Notes: generated from the sequence alone by a model not told the origin. 64,000 nucleotides of DNA from Tulasnella sp. 424 (GCA_019633425.1 WSUB01000105.1:62001-126000); one strand, 5' to 3'; shown: positions 37,226 to 49,173, numbered from the stretch's first letter. Numbers and translations are program-made.

Positions 37226-37918
37226 ATGGCAAAGACGAGGAGAATGACAACTTCGTTAAGCCGACGTCGTCGACCTGCACGGTCGAAGTGAGTACCATAT
37301 TTGTTTCCATCGTAGCCAGCGATTCCCATGGTGACCCGGACCGTACGCTTGGCAGATGTCGCTATTGCACAATGACGCTTAGCGTAAGATTTATGAGTAC
37401 CAAATTAGCCCTCCGACTGTGTAGCTAACGTTTGTTCAACATTTCGATGCTGAAGGATCGTAAATCTCGGAATGCCCACGAAATCTCACAGTAAGAAATA
37501 ACAAGGCGACCGTACCCTAGTGCTCAATTGAATAACTCTCATCAATCTCTTAGGCACACCCACGCGCGGAGGTTCATGTGCAGAGGGTGCAGAAAGAGCT
37601 TTTCCCACAGATCGAGTGCTTCACGGTGTTTCAGAAAGCACCGCAAGGGAGACCCTGGACCCGCCGAGGACAGGTAAATAGTTTCTCGCATTTGAGCCCC
37701 TCTTGATCCGAGCTCACTATTGAATCTTGAATAGTCCATCCCCTGCTTCCTCAAGCTCCGTCGATCACTCGGTGCCAAGGCCGATGTCTGCACTCCCCTC
37801 AAGCGTGGGGAACGCTCTCATCCCCATTTGGAGAAGTGCCAGTAGGATGTATGGACTTGGAGATGGCGCAACAGAGTTGATTGATATAGAAGGGGTTTTC
37901 GGCCTGAATTTCGGCTAG
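37226..37918 (+). CDS. Small C2H2/C2CH zinc-finger protein lacking the last finger
   Basis: Five exons (37226-37287, 37356-37383, 37456-37490, 37554-37673, 37735-37918) encode 142 residues. A basic N terminus (SRRRRPARSK, possible nuclear signal) leads into finger 1, CRYCTMTLS joined to DRKSRNAHEISQH, and finger 2, CRGCRKSFSHRSSASRC then FRKH (C-x2-C-x12-C-x3-H). The intron positions within finger 1 and in its final SQH turn equal those of the other paralogues, and the finger-1 second-half exon is again 35 nt. The third C-x4-C finger is absent; after finger 2 the protein runs directly into a Ser/Pro tail. It is the most diverged family member here. Confidence 0.68.
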
Positions 37919-38685
37919 AGCAAGGCGATGGAGTCTTCTTACATCGCGTGGAACCCTCTCCTCGCGTTTGACCGTGCATTCCCGAGTAGGCAGTGTTCCC
38001 TCCCAAAATTAGATTGCATTCATTCCATCGTTATCTGCATATATTAGAAAATAAAGTCGGGTGCCTTTTTTGTGGTCGTACCATGCTATTTCAAGTGCTT
38101 CGAGAAATCGACGCACTTTATAACCGCAGGAGCGAAACCTTCGTATGGAAAGCGTTCGTTCTTGGTCTGAGGGATTTCATCAAAGTCTTCAGTGTGACGA
38201 TCCAGGGTTCGGAGGGAGTTACTCCAGGGTTCCCACAGAGCGGGAATTGAGATCTGGACTGTCGGTTTTCCCGAGCGACAGTTACGCTTCCACCAATACA
38301 CAACAACGATGAGATGGCAGAATCTCCAGCCATTATATACCTATCGCTGCGGGTGCCTCTGCATGAGCTGTAAGGTCACCATGGGATCTCGACTTTCGGC
38401 GGTATCGTGGTCTTCCAGCACAGAGTATGTTTGGTTCGGTTCGGCGGGCTTCCTATTTCCTTCCTCAACCTACTTTTAGATCTTTCACTCCTTTTCTGCT
38501 TGACCCACCTACACCCAACCTGTGCCTTCCACGGAGGCTGGACTGAGGGCTGTACGTTTTATCGTTTGCCAAATACGCCAAGTTGATAGCTGACCTCCAT
38601 GTACTTGCAGTTCGGTCGCACCACCATTTCGGCGCCATTTCGCGTGACCTTTCTCGATCTCTGACCCCACTAATAGTAGGCCACT
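37919..38685. other. Intergenic stretch before the bestrophin gene
   Basis: No exon recognised. Presumably carries the bestrophin promoter and leader. Confidence 0.4.
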
Positions 38686-40894
38686 ATGCATCACACTCCA
38701 GATGCAATACACCCAGTAAGTACTTGATTCCTATACGCAGGCACTCGCTGACCATGAAATACGTTGCAGCTAAGCAGCTCCAGTGATCCGTTTGTGCAAG
38801 GCGGCGGTTTCACGTCAAGCTTCCTCAATGCTCTCGTCGCGACTGCCTTGTTCAGATGCTGGCATCTTATACTCTTCTTCTCAGCATGGGCAGTGAGTAA
38901 CCCTTTTCTTCCTTACTGCTTGACGGCGTCTCTCTGGGTGCTGACGGTATTCCACTTAGGCGGCAGTGTGCCTCATCTCGGACCACATTTACAATCTCTC
39001 GATCCAGACGACGCTCATCACGGTGTGAGTACGGTCCTACCCGTCTCATATCGACACTCTCTGACGCGCTCTTGTAGGTTTGGTACGGTACTGGGTTTTG
39101 TGATTTCAACTCGCACTAGCTCGTCCTTTGAACGATACAACGAGGGGCGGCGTTATTGGTCGTCCATCGTCTACGGGAGCCGCGTGTTGGCTCGTACAAT
39201 CTGGTTCCACGTACCCTGTGAGCTCCGGAATGGCATCTTCCGACTACCGTGGTGTACTAACATGGGCATCTTGAAGACGTCGATGTTCCGCAGGACAAGG
39301 TGGCAGAAATGCGTGCTGCCACCCTCATAGAGAAAAAGTCCGCAATCAACTTAATTGAAGCTTTTGCGTAAGCTTGTTGATGATAGCCCCCGTCTGCCTT
39401 GCCTAACCCACTGTCACAGAGTCGCGGTTAAACATTATCTGCGCGGCGAAGAGAGTATTTATTATGAAGACCTCTATCAACTCGTCAAGTTCCTGCCTGT
39501 ATACATCCTACCAGCTGGAAGACCATCGCTCTCACTTCAAGAATCGAAGACCGACGAACGACTGGTAGCAGCCTCTTCAGCCTCGGGACTCGCTGCGCGG
39601 AAGGTCTCCCATGAAGTTCGATCTGACAGCGAATATCACGATCGAGACGCAACCCTCACATCAACACAGTCCTACTCCGACCGGTATCCCCCTGCTCCTG
39701 TTCTCAAGACCACCTCGCCTACCCCGATCGGGACTCTCTCGAGAAATATGTCCATCGACGTAGAGAAGGCAAACGACACCCGGAATGCCGATTTGCTTTC
39801 GCCAACGTCTCATCCAGGTGCTTCGCAACACTCGCCCAAAGCCGGTCAAGTGCCACCACGTGGACTCCACCGACGTAACACCAGCACTGGAACAACGGCC
39901 CTACTGCCTGCGAGGGATCCGCCTAAATATGCTCTCTTTGACGTCTTCCCCTTCTCCCTCTTCGTGAAGTTTATGGTAAAGAAAGGGAAGGAGGTAAAAG
40001 GCAAGAAAGGAGCCAAGCTGAAAGCTCGAACAGGGAATGTCAATCATAATATCCCCCTTGAGATTACGTTTTACCTTGTGAGATCCATATAGTCGACCGT
40101 TCCGCTCCCATGTTGACTAACTTTCTCTCAGAGTTCCTATATTTCCGAACTGCAGAGGAGGAAGATCCTAGATGTCCCCACTCTCAGTACGTCCCACAAT
40201 TATCGTTCCGCGTAGCTTCAATGCTTACTGGATGGTTTCCCGCATAGCCACCCTCATAAACAGCCTAAACCTCCTCATAGATTCGCTCACCGGCCTCGAG
40301 CGAATCTTAACCACCCCTATCCCCTTTTCATATTCGATCCACCTATGGGTCGTAACGGCCATCTTCAGTTTCCTTCTCGTACGTACCTTCATCACGGTAA
40401 TTCCTCTACTGACGTCTTTCGCCCATTCTTCAAGCCTTTCCAACTCTGGGCCTCATTCAAGTATCTCACTATTCCTGCCACCGCTATTGCCGTAAGTCGC
40501 AACGATTACTCGGAAATGTAATGAACGAATCGAACTTTTTTCCCCTTTTTAGGCGTTCGTCCTCTTCGGATTCCTCGTTGCCGGGGAAGAGATTGAAAGT
40601 GCGACCCCCTCCATGTGGACAACCTGACTCTCGAGTAACTAATATACTTCCCTCCTAGATCCTTTTGGATACGACAAGAACGATCTCAACCTGGACCACT
40701 TCACCCACAATATTATTCGCGCGGAGCTTAACGCTCTCACATCCAGATCTCCCCCTGACATGTCGGAGTGGGCATTCAACCCCGAGAACAGGAACATATT
40801 TGGTGGCATGGAACCTGGGGTGACCCCGCAAGAATGGATGACCAGAGGCGAAGAGCAAATGAGGAGCGTCCTTAAAAGGGCAGAAGGCAGATAA
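38686..40894 (+). CDS. Bestrophin-family (UPF0187) anion channel
   Basis: Eleven exons (38686-38715, 38770-38892, 38960-39024, 39078-39217, 39277-39367, 39420-40077, 40132-40186, 40248-40378, 40435-40491, 40553-40598, 40659-40894) join in phase to 543 residues. Family motifs are clear: a first membrane segment with WHLILFFSAWA, then GFVISTRTSSSFERYNEGRR and YWSSIVYGSR around residues 79-110, YLRGEESIYYEDLYQLVKFL, the hairpin INSLNLLIDSLTGLERIL with TTPIPFSYSIHLW (about 389-421), PFQLWASF, FGFLVAGEEIENPFGYDKND (bestrophin calcium-clasp-like acidic region) and LDHFTHNI. A roughly 130-residue Ser/Pro-rich insert (about 184-312) interrupts the cytosolic part, as seen in other fungal members. Likely a chloride or bicarbonate channel of the plasma or organelle membrane. 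Confidence 0.92.
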
Positions 40895-41606
40895 GCCTCG
40901 TATCTGCTTTCACGTTTGCGAGTCTGCTAGCCCGATTGTATTAGCGTTGGTTTTGCGTCCTTTCCTTCAGAGCCACTTCTGTAATCTCTCTACTAAGCGC
41001 TCGAGCTCTCAAATTCTTACCGGTTTCTTGCCCGGTCTTACCGGATGGCTACTTCATTCTCGCGCTTCCACTTATCCCATGTCTGGCTACATTAGACCTT
41101 GCTAACACCGCATCTCTGGTAAATTATTCTCTGCCTTTATCCCGTTGTTCCAGTGTAGATAGGATTTCGAAGATCGAAGCAGACATCTGAGAGAGGTTAT
41201 TCACATGATACTTGGTGCAAAGCGGGTGCAGGCTTAGGAACCCCAGCCTGATAAAGGGGTCAGACGTTCTTGGGCCGGACGGGGTGACTACTGGCGCTGA
41301 AAGGCTTATTATCGCAAGACCCCTTACGCTCTCGAGCGTAAGCCGTGTAGAGGAACGCGAGAAAGTCTGGTTGTAACTCGTAGTTAGCTTGCAAATTCGA
41401 TTGGTTGGTTGATGACCGCGGACGCCGCGAGCTTTGGGAAAGTATGATGTTTGAAGTTCGACTGGCGGTCCCAATTCCAATCAACGTCACCCACCCCTCC
41501 CCCTCACTAACCTCAACTCGGTAAGCAACCATCGTTTTGCGCAACCACAAACGCGTCACTGATATCTCCAAACCTCAAAGCTTTACTCTCCAGCTTATAT
41601 TGAATC
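40895..41606. other. Bestrophin 3' region and synaptobrevin promoter
   Basis: About 700 bp with no additional gene recognised and no TATA box near the synaptobrevin start. Confidence 0.4.
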
Positions 41607-42486
41607 ATGTAAGCTCTCTCTACATTCACTGGTTACCAGTACCCTCGCCGCATCGAAATCAGCACCACTCCTCAATCCGAGCTACTTCGACTCTAACCGG
41701 CGCTATTCTTCCTCTGTATCATGTAGGTCTTCTGAGCCATATGATCCTTACGTTCCCCGCGGCGGCGAAGCCCCCTCTGGCAACGCGAGGCCTGCACCGG
41801 GCAACTCGAAGACTGCCGCTCTCCAAGCGGACATAGACAAAACTGTCGACCTCATGCAAAAGAACATCGCAAAGGTCGCTGAACGAGGAGAACGACTTGA
41901 CGATCTTCAAGATAAAACTGGTGAGTGGGACTTGCGGCGGCTGCGCTGGCTGGTTGGAGGCGATGTCCGGTCGACTGCGCATTGCCTCCGATCGGTGGCC
42001 GCGCGTCCCACATCGATTCTCGACAGGATGAACTGACGCGTGGATGACCTTCTCTGACAGATAACCTGGCTGTCTCTGCTCAAGGTTTCCGACGTGGAGC
42101 GAATAGGGTCCGAAAGGTGAGCATTGCCCTCCTGTCATCAGCTCCAACACCAAAACCCCATGGATGTATTTGGTGTCTGACCAAATCTTTTATGGTCTCC
42201 TTCTGTTTCGTAGAATATGTGGTGGAAGGATATGAAGGTGAGCGATTCGCCCGTTGCCAAGGATCGCTGGTTCAGGGTCCCAGATAACTGACGAAACCCC
42301 TCGCCTTCCTTTTTGGGACAATTCCTCAAACGTCCTCTTCAACGACGTCCAACATCATGAAACGATTTCCCTCGGTGGGACGGACGTTCCGACCCCCGTA
42401 TTCAGATGAGGATCATCATCGCTGTCGGTGTTGCTATCCTCCTCGTCATCATCATCGTCCCCATCGTCAAATCGACTCAAAAGTAA
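41607..42486 (+). CDS. SNC1: Synaptobrevin, R-SNARE of secretory vesicles
   Basis: Five exons (41607-41608, 41727-41920, 42061-42116, 42214-42237, 42406-42486) encode 118 residues. The start codon itself is split: AT lies before an intron beginning GTAAGC and the G after its TAG acceptor. The protein reads [13 protein letters not shown], then the SNARE motif [20 protein letters not shown] and [14 protein letters not shown] (zero-layer Arg), [25 protein letters not shown] and a C-terminal membrane anchor ([19 protein letters not shown]). It would sit on secretory vesicles and pair with plasma-membrane Q-SNAREs in exocytosis. Fragments of its last exons recur five times in the downstream array. 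Confidence 0.93.
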
Positions 42487-43690
42487 ACCCTTTCCCCAGC
42501 CCACTCCCAGCCCCACCGTCTACATCTACCGTTCTCCATACTTCCCCGTGGTCTCACGTAGGCGACCATGATGACTCTCCGCTCCTCCCGCCTCCGACCT
42601 GCTTGGACGTTCCTGACTTGATGATTCTTCACTGGCCCTTGTCACGTTTTGTTTTGATGAGAAGATGATGAGCATGTCTATACATGACCTTGTGTTGCTT
42701 CTATATATGTCGGCTCCTATCTCGTGTTCTCGATACTGGTTTCGCCGAGCTCTCTCACGTCTGCCCTGCGGTTAGCGAAACCTTCGCATGGTCAATAGTT
42801 GCCGAGCTCTGCCCGATCACACCCTCGTTTTCTTGAGAGGCCCTTTCCCGATCACACCCTAGTGTTCTTGAGAGGCAGGCCTTCCTAGTCGCAGCTCGGT
42901 GGAGGTTTGTCGCTACTCCGCACAGCTAAGATGGCTTTACGAGAACTCTTGGCAGGATGGGGAGTATACATAACTTCGATTCGCCAAGGAGAACTTGGTT
43001 TAAGCGCTAAATCTTCAGTCAGAAGGAACTCGATGAGCTTCCCTTTATAAAGATTAGTATGGTCGTGAAGGTCGATCTGAGAGTGGCGTGGAAAATGATG
43101 ACGAGATGGAGCTGACCAACGTGCGCTCTCCCGTTCCTTACCGCCGGGTTCTTCTTAAGCTGCGATCGAATACCATACATCCCGATGACTTCTTGTACCT
43201 ATGATCCTAATCGCGGTTGGCTCCCACAGCCCACTATTGGGTCGGTCAACGTCGACAAGGCCGTTAAGTGTCACCTCTTCAATCATCTGTTATTCTATAG
43301 GTGTCAAAAATAGCATTCAAGTCCGCTTCATTCGGGCTACACAATTCAAGTTCTAGTAGGCTTGATCCAGTGGAACCTGCTAGGTTCAGAGGCCTTTGTT
43401 AGGCTCAGAAGCCCAGCGCTAGTTTCTCGGGATAGAGCGTACTCACATCGAGCTACTAGAAACAGATCCCAATGGAGTTACATCTGGTGGCTAATTTCGT
43501 TGAGTAACTTCGGGAAGATTGACAGTATTCTGCTTGTGACAGGTCGAAACGCTACGAAACACCGCAGCTGACCAGCGAACCGCCGAGTTGTCTGCCGCGT
43601 TTACGGCTCAGGGCGCTGTATAAATGGAATGATTGAGCTGGCTTCAATAGATCATCTCACCCCCCTCCGTGCCCATCGACGTCAGTTTCA
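42487..43690 (+). repeat. Synaptobrevin 3' flank and first A-type upstream module
   Basis: The part after the synaptobrevin stop (about 42487-43270) is the same sequence that follows the synaptobrevin fragments inside the array. From about 43270 begins the A-type module found before each A-type CBM1 gene, including the conserved block at 43321-43340, the second block at 43507-43525 and a TATA box. This is therefore the founding junction from which the array units were copied. Confidence 0.75.
43619..43625 (+). promoter_or_regulatory. TATA box of CBM1 copy 1
   Basis: TATAAAT 66 bp before the module's ATG-proximal end (start at 43691), in the context GCTG-TATA-ATGGAATGATTGAG that recurs in all A-type copies. 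Confidence 0.65.
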
Positions 43691-44050
43691 ATGCTCTCGC
43701 TCCGTGCCTTCATTGCTATCATCGCCGCCACTTCGCTTTCTTCCAATGTTGTCGCACAGAAGGTGGGCCCTAACTGGGGACTATGTGGTGGTCTAGTACT
43801 CGGCGGTGGTCCCGATATCCCTTGCAATCCTGGATGGGTTTGCACTGTGAACAGTGAGCGGCATCCCTATCATAGCAACGTCTTTCTGGAGGAGCTAACA
43901 TGTTCTTCTAATATCAGATGAATATTATCAGTAAGTGCCCTAGCGCCCGACGCAAATCCTAGTTTGGCTAATCTAACTCCCCACGACCCTCTCAGTACAT
44001 GCCAGCAGGTAGCGACAACCTCCGCCGCTTCTACCACCTCCACCGCATAG
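43691..44050 (+). CDS. Secreted CBM1-only peptide, copy 1
   Basis: Exons 43691-43853, 43918-43930 and 43996-44050 give 76 residues. A signal peptide (MLSLRAFIAIIAATSLSSNV, cleavage expected near VVA-Q) is followed by one family 1 carbohydrate-binding module: NWGLCGG, IPCNPGW, VCTVN, then NEYYHTC. The four cysteines are in the CBM1 order. CBM1 binds crystalline cellulose through a flat aromatic face: here Trp of NWG plus the two Tyr encoded by the 13-nt middle exon. A Thr/Ser/Ala-rich tail of about 16 residues ends the protein; there is no catalytic domain. Expected to be extracellular. The penultimate CBM1 residue is Thr-Cys here rather than the usual Gln-Cys. Confidence 0.82.
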
Positions 44051-45052
44051 ACTTTATACATTTCCAACCATGATGCGCAGGTACTGTGCAGGTGCGTGGG
44101 CTCTTACCCAAGTGGCTAGGTGGGCTGACTGGTCGAGTAACAGGGTTAAAGACTCAAGTCTATAGAGTCATTCTTGGAAACTATGTAAAAATAAAGGCAA
44201 TTTCTGAATTCGAGATTTCTCGAAAGCCGGGCCTGATCGGACCTGTACTGGTCCCAGAGTTAATACTCCGTTCAATCTTGTGTCTCCACGTTGATAAGGA
44301 CGCCATCCCACAAAATTAATTACGCTTAATCGAGATGGAATCAGAGAGGAATCTCGTTCAGGCTACCACCGCCGGGATGTATCACCAGTATCGATTCGCC
44401 AAGGAGGAATTGGTTTAAACCCTAAATCTTCAGTCGGAGGGAACTCGATGGGCTTCCCTCTATAAAGGTTGGTCTGATCGTGGAAGTCGATCATAGAGTG
44501 GCGTGGCAAAGGATGATCAGATGGGGCTGACCAAACCTTTCACCAAGTGCGCTCTCTCATTCCTTACCGCCGGGTTCTTCTTAAAACTGCGATCGAATAC
44601 CATACATCCCGGTGACGTTTTGTACCTATGATTGGATTCGCGGTTGGCTCCCCCAGCTCACTATTGGGTTGGTCAACGCCGACTAGGCCTTTGGAAGGCC
44701 TCACCTGTCGCCTCTTCGGTCATCTGTTATTCCATAGGCTCAAAGTTGACATCCAACTCCGCTTCATTCGGGCTACACGATTCAAGCTCGGTAGGCTTGA
44801 TCCAGTGAACCTGTTAAGTTCAGAGGCCTTTGTCATGCTCAGAAGCTCAGCGCTGGTGTTTCGGGATAGAGCGTACTCACATCGAGCTACTCGAAATAGA
44901 GCCCAATGGAGTTACATCGGGTGGCTAATTCAGTTGAGTAACTTCGGAAAGATTGACAGTATTCCGCTCGTGACAGGTCGCAGCGCTACGGAACACCGCA
45001 GCTGACCAGCGAACCGCAGAGTTGCTTGCCGCGTTTACGGCTCAGGGTGCTG

Positions 45053-45059
45053 TATAAAA
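45053..45059 (+). promoter_or_regulatory. TATA box of CBM1 copy 2
   Basis: TATAAAA 67 bp upstream of the ATG at 45126, within the A-type module. Confidence 0.65.
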
Positions 45060-45125
45060 TGGAATGATTGAGCTGGCTTCAATAGATCATCTCACCCCCC
45101 TTCGTGCTCATCGACGTCAGTTTCA

Positions 45126-45487
45126 ATGTTCTCGCTCCGCGCCTTCATTGCTATCATCGCTGCCACTTCGCTTTATTCCAATGTTGTCGCACAGGATGTG
45201 GGCCCTAACTGGGGAATATGTGGTGGTCGAGTTTACAAAAACGGGGCTCCCGATATCCCTTGCAATCCTGGATGGGTTTGCACTGTTGCAAGTGAGCGGC
45301 ATCCCTATCGTAGCAACGTTCTTCTGGAGGCGCTAATATGTTCTTCTTATATCAGATGAATACTATCAGTAAGTGCCCTAGCGGCCCGACGCAAATCCTA
45401 ATTTGGCTAATCCACCTCTCCACGACCCTCAGTCTATGCTTGCCGGGAGCGACAACCTCCGCCGCTCCTACTACCTCCGCCGCATAG
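45126..45487 (+). CDS. Secreted CBM1-only peptide, copy 2
   Basis: Exons 45126-45291, 45356-45368 and 45433-45487 give 77 residues. The signal peptide starts MFSLRAF (Phe at position 2, unlike the other copies). The CBM1 core is NWGICGG, YKNGAPDIPCNPGW, VCTVA, with NEYYHLC from the 13-nt exon and exon 3. The loop after CGG is Lys/Asn-rich and differs from copy 1, while the flanking introns are nearly identical. Tail is Thr/Ser/Ala-rich. No synaptobrevin fragment separates it from copy 1, so this pair arose by a separate, shorter duplication of about 1.4 kb. Confidence 0.82.
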
Positions 45488-45838
45488 ACTTTATACAGGT
45501 TCCAACCATGATACGCAGGTACTGTGCAGGTGCGTGCGCTCGTACCCAAGTCTTAGTAGCTGGGTGGGCTAACTGGTCGAGTAATAGCGCTAAAGACTAG
45601 AGTCTGGAGTGTCATTGTTCGAAACTATGTACAAATAAAGGCAACTGCTGAATTCTAGATTCTAGAACGCCGGACCTGATCGGATCTGTACTGTCAATGG
45701 TCCCAGAGTTAATACTCCCTTCAATCTTGTGTCCTAACGTTGATAAAAGCACCATCCCACAAACGTAGCTACACTTGACTGAGATGAAATCAGAGGGGAA
45801 TCTTGGTCGGGGTACAACCGCCGGGATGCATCACACGA

Positions 45839-46080
45839 AACCTCCCCTCTCCTTCCTTTTTGGGACAATTCTGCAAACGTCCCCTTCAATGACGTCCAAC
45901 ATCATGAAATAATTCCCCTCGGTGGGACGGACGTTTCGACCCCCGTATTCGGATGAGGATCTTCATTGCTGTTGGTGTTGCTATCCTCTGCGTCATCATC
46001 AACGTCCCCATCTTCTACCGTTCTCCATACTTCCCCGTGGTCTCACGTAGGCGACCATGATGACTCTGCGCTCCTCCCGC
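45839..46080 (+). pseudogene. Synaptobrevin 3' fragment 1
   Basis: Intron 4 and the last exon of the synaptobrevin gene are recognisable (exon-like part about 45953-46019, starting [12 protein letters not shown]). The acceptor AG is changed to GG and the end of the exon is deleted, so it cannot be spliced or translated as in the parent gene. Confidence 0.8.
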
Positions 46081-47092
46081 CTCCGACCTGCTTAGACATT
46101 TCCTAATTTGATGATTCTTCACCGGCCCTTGTCACATTGTTTTGTTTGATGAGAAGATGATGAGCGTGTTTATACATGACCTTGTGTTGCTTCTATATAT
46201 GTCGGCTCCTATCCCCGTGTTCTCGAGACTGGTTTCGCCGAGCCCTCTCACGTCTGCCCTGCGGTTAGCGAAACCTTCGCATGGTCAAGAGCTGCCGAGC
46301 CCTTCTTGATCACACCCTAGTGTTCCCTTCCCGATCGCACCCTAGTGTTCTTGAGAGGCGCGCCTTCCTGATCGCAGCTCACGGTAGAGGTTTGTCGCTA
46401 CTCCGCACAGCTAAGATGGCTTTACAGAGAACTCTTGGTGAAATGGGGAGTATACATGACTTCGATTCGCCAAGGAGGACTTGCTTTGGACACTAAATCT
46501 TCAGTCAGAGGGAACTCGATGAGCATCCCTTCATAAATATTAGTCTGCTCGTGAAGGTCGATCTCAGGGTGGCGTGGCAAATGATGGCGAGATGGAGCTG
46601 ACCAAAGCACTCGAAGTGCGCCCTCCCGTTCCTCACCGCCGGGTTCTTCTTAAAACTGCGATCGAATACAATACATCCCAGTGACCTTCTGTACCTATGA
46701 TCGTAATCGCGGTTGGCTCCCACAGCTCACTATTGGGTCGGTCAACGTCGACTAGGCCGTCAAGTGTCACCTCTTCGATCATCTGTTATTCTATAAGTGT
46801 CAAAAATAGCATTCAAGTCCGCTTCATTCGGGCTACACAATTCAAGTTCTGGCGGGCTTGATCGAGTGAACCTGTTAATTTCAGAGGCCTTTGTCATGCT
46901 CAGAAGCTCAGCGCTGGTTTTTCGGGATAGAGCGTACTCACATCGAGATACTCGAAATAGAGGCCAATGGAGTTACATCTCATGGCTAATTTTGGTGAGT
47001 AACTTCGGAAGGATTGACAGTATTCTTTTCGTGACAGCTCGAAACGCTATGGAACACCGCAGCTGACCACCGCATTTACGGCCCGGGCGCTG

Positions 47093-47099
47093 TATAAAA
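47093..47099 (+). promoter_or_regulatory. TATA box of CBM1 copy 3
   Basis: TATAAAA 67 bp upstream of the ATG at 47166. Confidence 0.65.
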
Positions 47100-47165
47100 T
47101 GGAATAATCGAGCTGGCTTCAATAGATTATCTCACCCCCCTCCGTGTCCATCGACGTCAGTTTCA

Positions 47166-47533
47166 ATGCTCTCGCTCCGCGCCTTCATTGCTATCATCGC
47201 CGCCACTTCGCTTTCTTCCAATGTTGTCGCACAAGTCCCGACTGTGGGCCCTGACTGGGGAATGTGTGGTGGTCTAGCCTTCTGGAACGGTCATCCCGAT
47301 ATCCCTTGCAATCCTGGATGGGTTTGCACTGTTGCGAGTGAGCGGCAGCCCTATCGTAGTAACGTATTTCTCGAGTAGCTAACACGTTCTTCTAATGTCA
47401 GATCAATACTATCAGTAAGTGCCCTAGCGGCCCGACGCAAATCCTAATTTGGCTAATCCAACTCCCCACGACCCTCAGTATATGCTTGCCGGGACCGTCA
47501 ACCTCCGCCGCTCCTACCAGCTCCGCCGCATAG
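47166..47533 (+). CDS. Secreted CBM1-only peptide, copy 3
   Basis: Exons 47166-47337, 47402-47414 and 47479-47533 give 79 residues, the longest copy. The signal peptide is as in copy 1. The linker VPTVGPD is two residues longer, then WGMCGG, FWNGHPDIPCNPGW, VCTVA and NQYYHIC. Trp rather than Leu, Tyr or Gly follows the CGG loop, adding an aromatic. The microexon reads Asn-Gln-Tyr-Tyr instead of Asn-Glu-Tyr-Tyr. The tail has PSTSAAPTSSAA. All splice sites are intact. Confidence 0.82.
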
Positions 47534-47879
47534 ACTTTATACAGCTTCCAACCATGATGCGCAGGTACTGTGCAGGTGCATGGGCTCGTACCCAAGGCTT
47601 CGTGGCTGGGTGGACTGACTGGTCGAGTAACAGCGCTGAAGACTAAAGTCTAGAGTGTCATTGTTCGAAATTATGTACAAATAAAGGCAATTTCTGAATT
47701 CTAGATTCTAGAGAGCCGGGCCTGATCGGATCTGTACCGTCAATGGTCCCAAAGTTAATGCTCCATTCAATCTTGTGTCCTAACGTTGATAAAAGCGCCA
47801 TCCCACAAACGTAGTTACACTTGACTGAGATGCGATCAGAGGGGAATCTCGTTGGGGGTACAACCGCCGGGATGCATCA

Positions 47880-48120
47880 CACGAAAGCTCCCCTCTCCTT
47901 CCTTTTTGGGACAATTCCTCAAACGTCCCCTTCAATGACGTCCAACATCATGAAATGATTCCCCTGGGACGGACGTTTCGACCCCGTATTCAGATGAGGA
48001 TCATCATTGCTGTCGGTGTTGCTATCCTCTTCGTCATCATCATCGTCCCTACGTCAAATCGACTCAAAAGTAAACCCTTTCCCCGACCCACTCCCAAGCC
48101 ACCGCCTTCAACCTACCGTT
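47880..48120 (+). pseudogene. Synaptobrevin 3' fragment 2
   Basis: Carries the end of intron 4 with an intact CAG acceptor and the last exon from 47994 ([19 protein letters not shown]). A one-base deletion after that run shifts the frame before the stop. All upstream exons are missing. Confidence 0.8.
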
Positions 48121-49173
48121 CTTCATATTTCCCCGTGGTCTCGCACGTCGGCGACCATGATGACTCTCCGCTCCTCCCTCCTCCGACCTGCTTGGACGTT
48201 CCCTGATTTGGTGATTCTTCACCGGCCCTGTAACGCTGTTTTGTTTTGATGAGAAGATGATGAGCATGTTTATACATGGCCTTGTGTTGCTCCTATGTTT
48301 GTCGGCACCTATCCCCGTGTTCTCGATGCTGGTTTCGCCGAGCTCTCTCACGTTTGCCCTGCAGTTAGCGGAACCTTCGCATGGTCAACAGCGAGCCTTT
48401 CCCGATCACAGCCTCGTATTCTTGAGAGGCAGCCCTTCCTAGTCGCAGCTCACGGTGGAGGCTTGTCGCTGCGCACACAGCTAAGCCGGCTTCACCGAGA
48501 ACTCTTGGCAGGATGGGGAGTATACATAACTTCGATTCGCCAAGGAGGACTTGGTTTAAACGCTAAATCTTCAGCCGGAGGGAACTCGATGGGCTTCCCT
48601 TTATAAATGTTGGTCTGATCGTGAAAGTCGATCTGAGAGTGGCGTGGAAAATGATGACGAGATGGAGCTGACCAACGTGCGCTCTCCCGTTCCTTACTGC
48701 CGGGTTCTTCTTAAAACTGCGATCCTATTCCATACATCCCGGTGACTTCTGTACCTATGATCCTAATCCCCGTTGGCTCCCATTGGGTCGGTCAAGGTCG
48801 CCTAGGCACTTGAGAGGCCTCGTTTGTTGCATCTTCGGTCATCTGTTATTCCATATGCGTCAAATTTAACATCCAAGTCCGCTTCATTCGGGCTACCCAA
48901 TTCAAGTTCTGGTAGGCTTAATCCAGTGAGCCTGTTACGTTCAGAGGCCTTTGTCAGGCTCAGAAGCTCAGCGCTGGTTTTTCGGGGTAGAGCGTACTCA
49001 CATCGAGATACTCGAAATAGAGGCCAATGGAATTACATCTGGTGGCTAATTTCGTTGAGTAACTTCGGGAAGATTGACAGTATTCTGCTCGTGAGAGATC
49101 GAAACGCTACGAGACATCGCAGCTGACCAGCGAACCGCAGAGTTGCTTGCCGCGTTTATGGCTCAGGGCGCTG

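Noticed and set aside
43870..47595. Minus-strand frames opposite CBM1 copies (43870-44067, 45352-45549, 47398-47595)
   Set aside because: They are antisense to introns and exon 3 of the CBM1 genes and recur only because those are duplicated.
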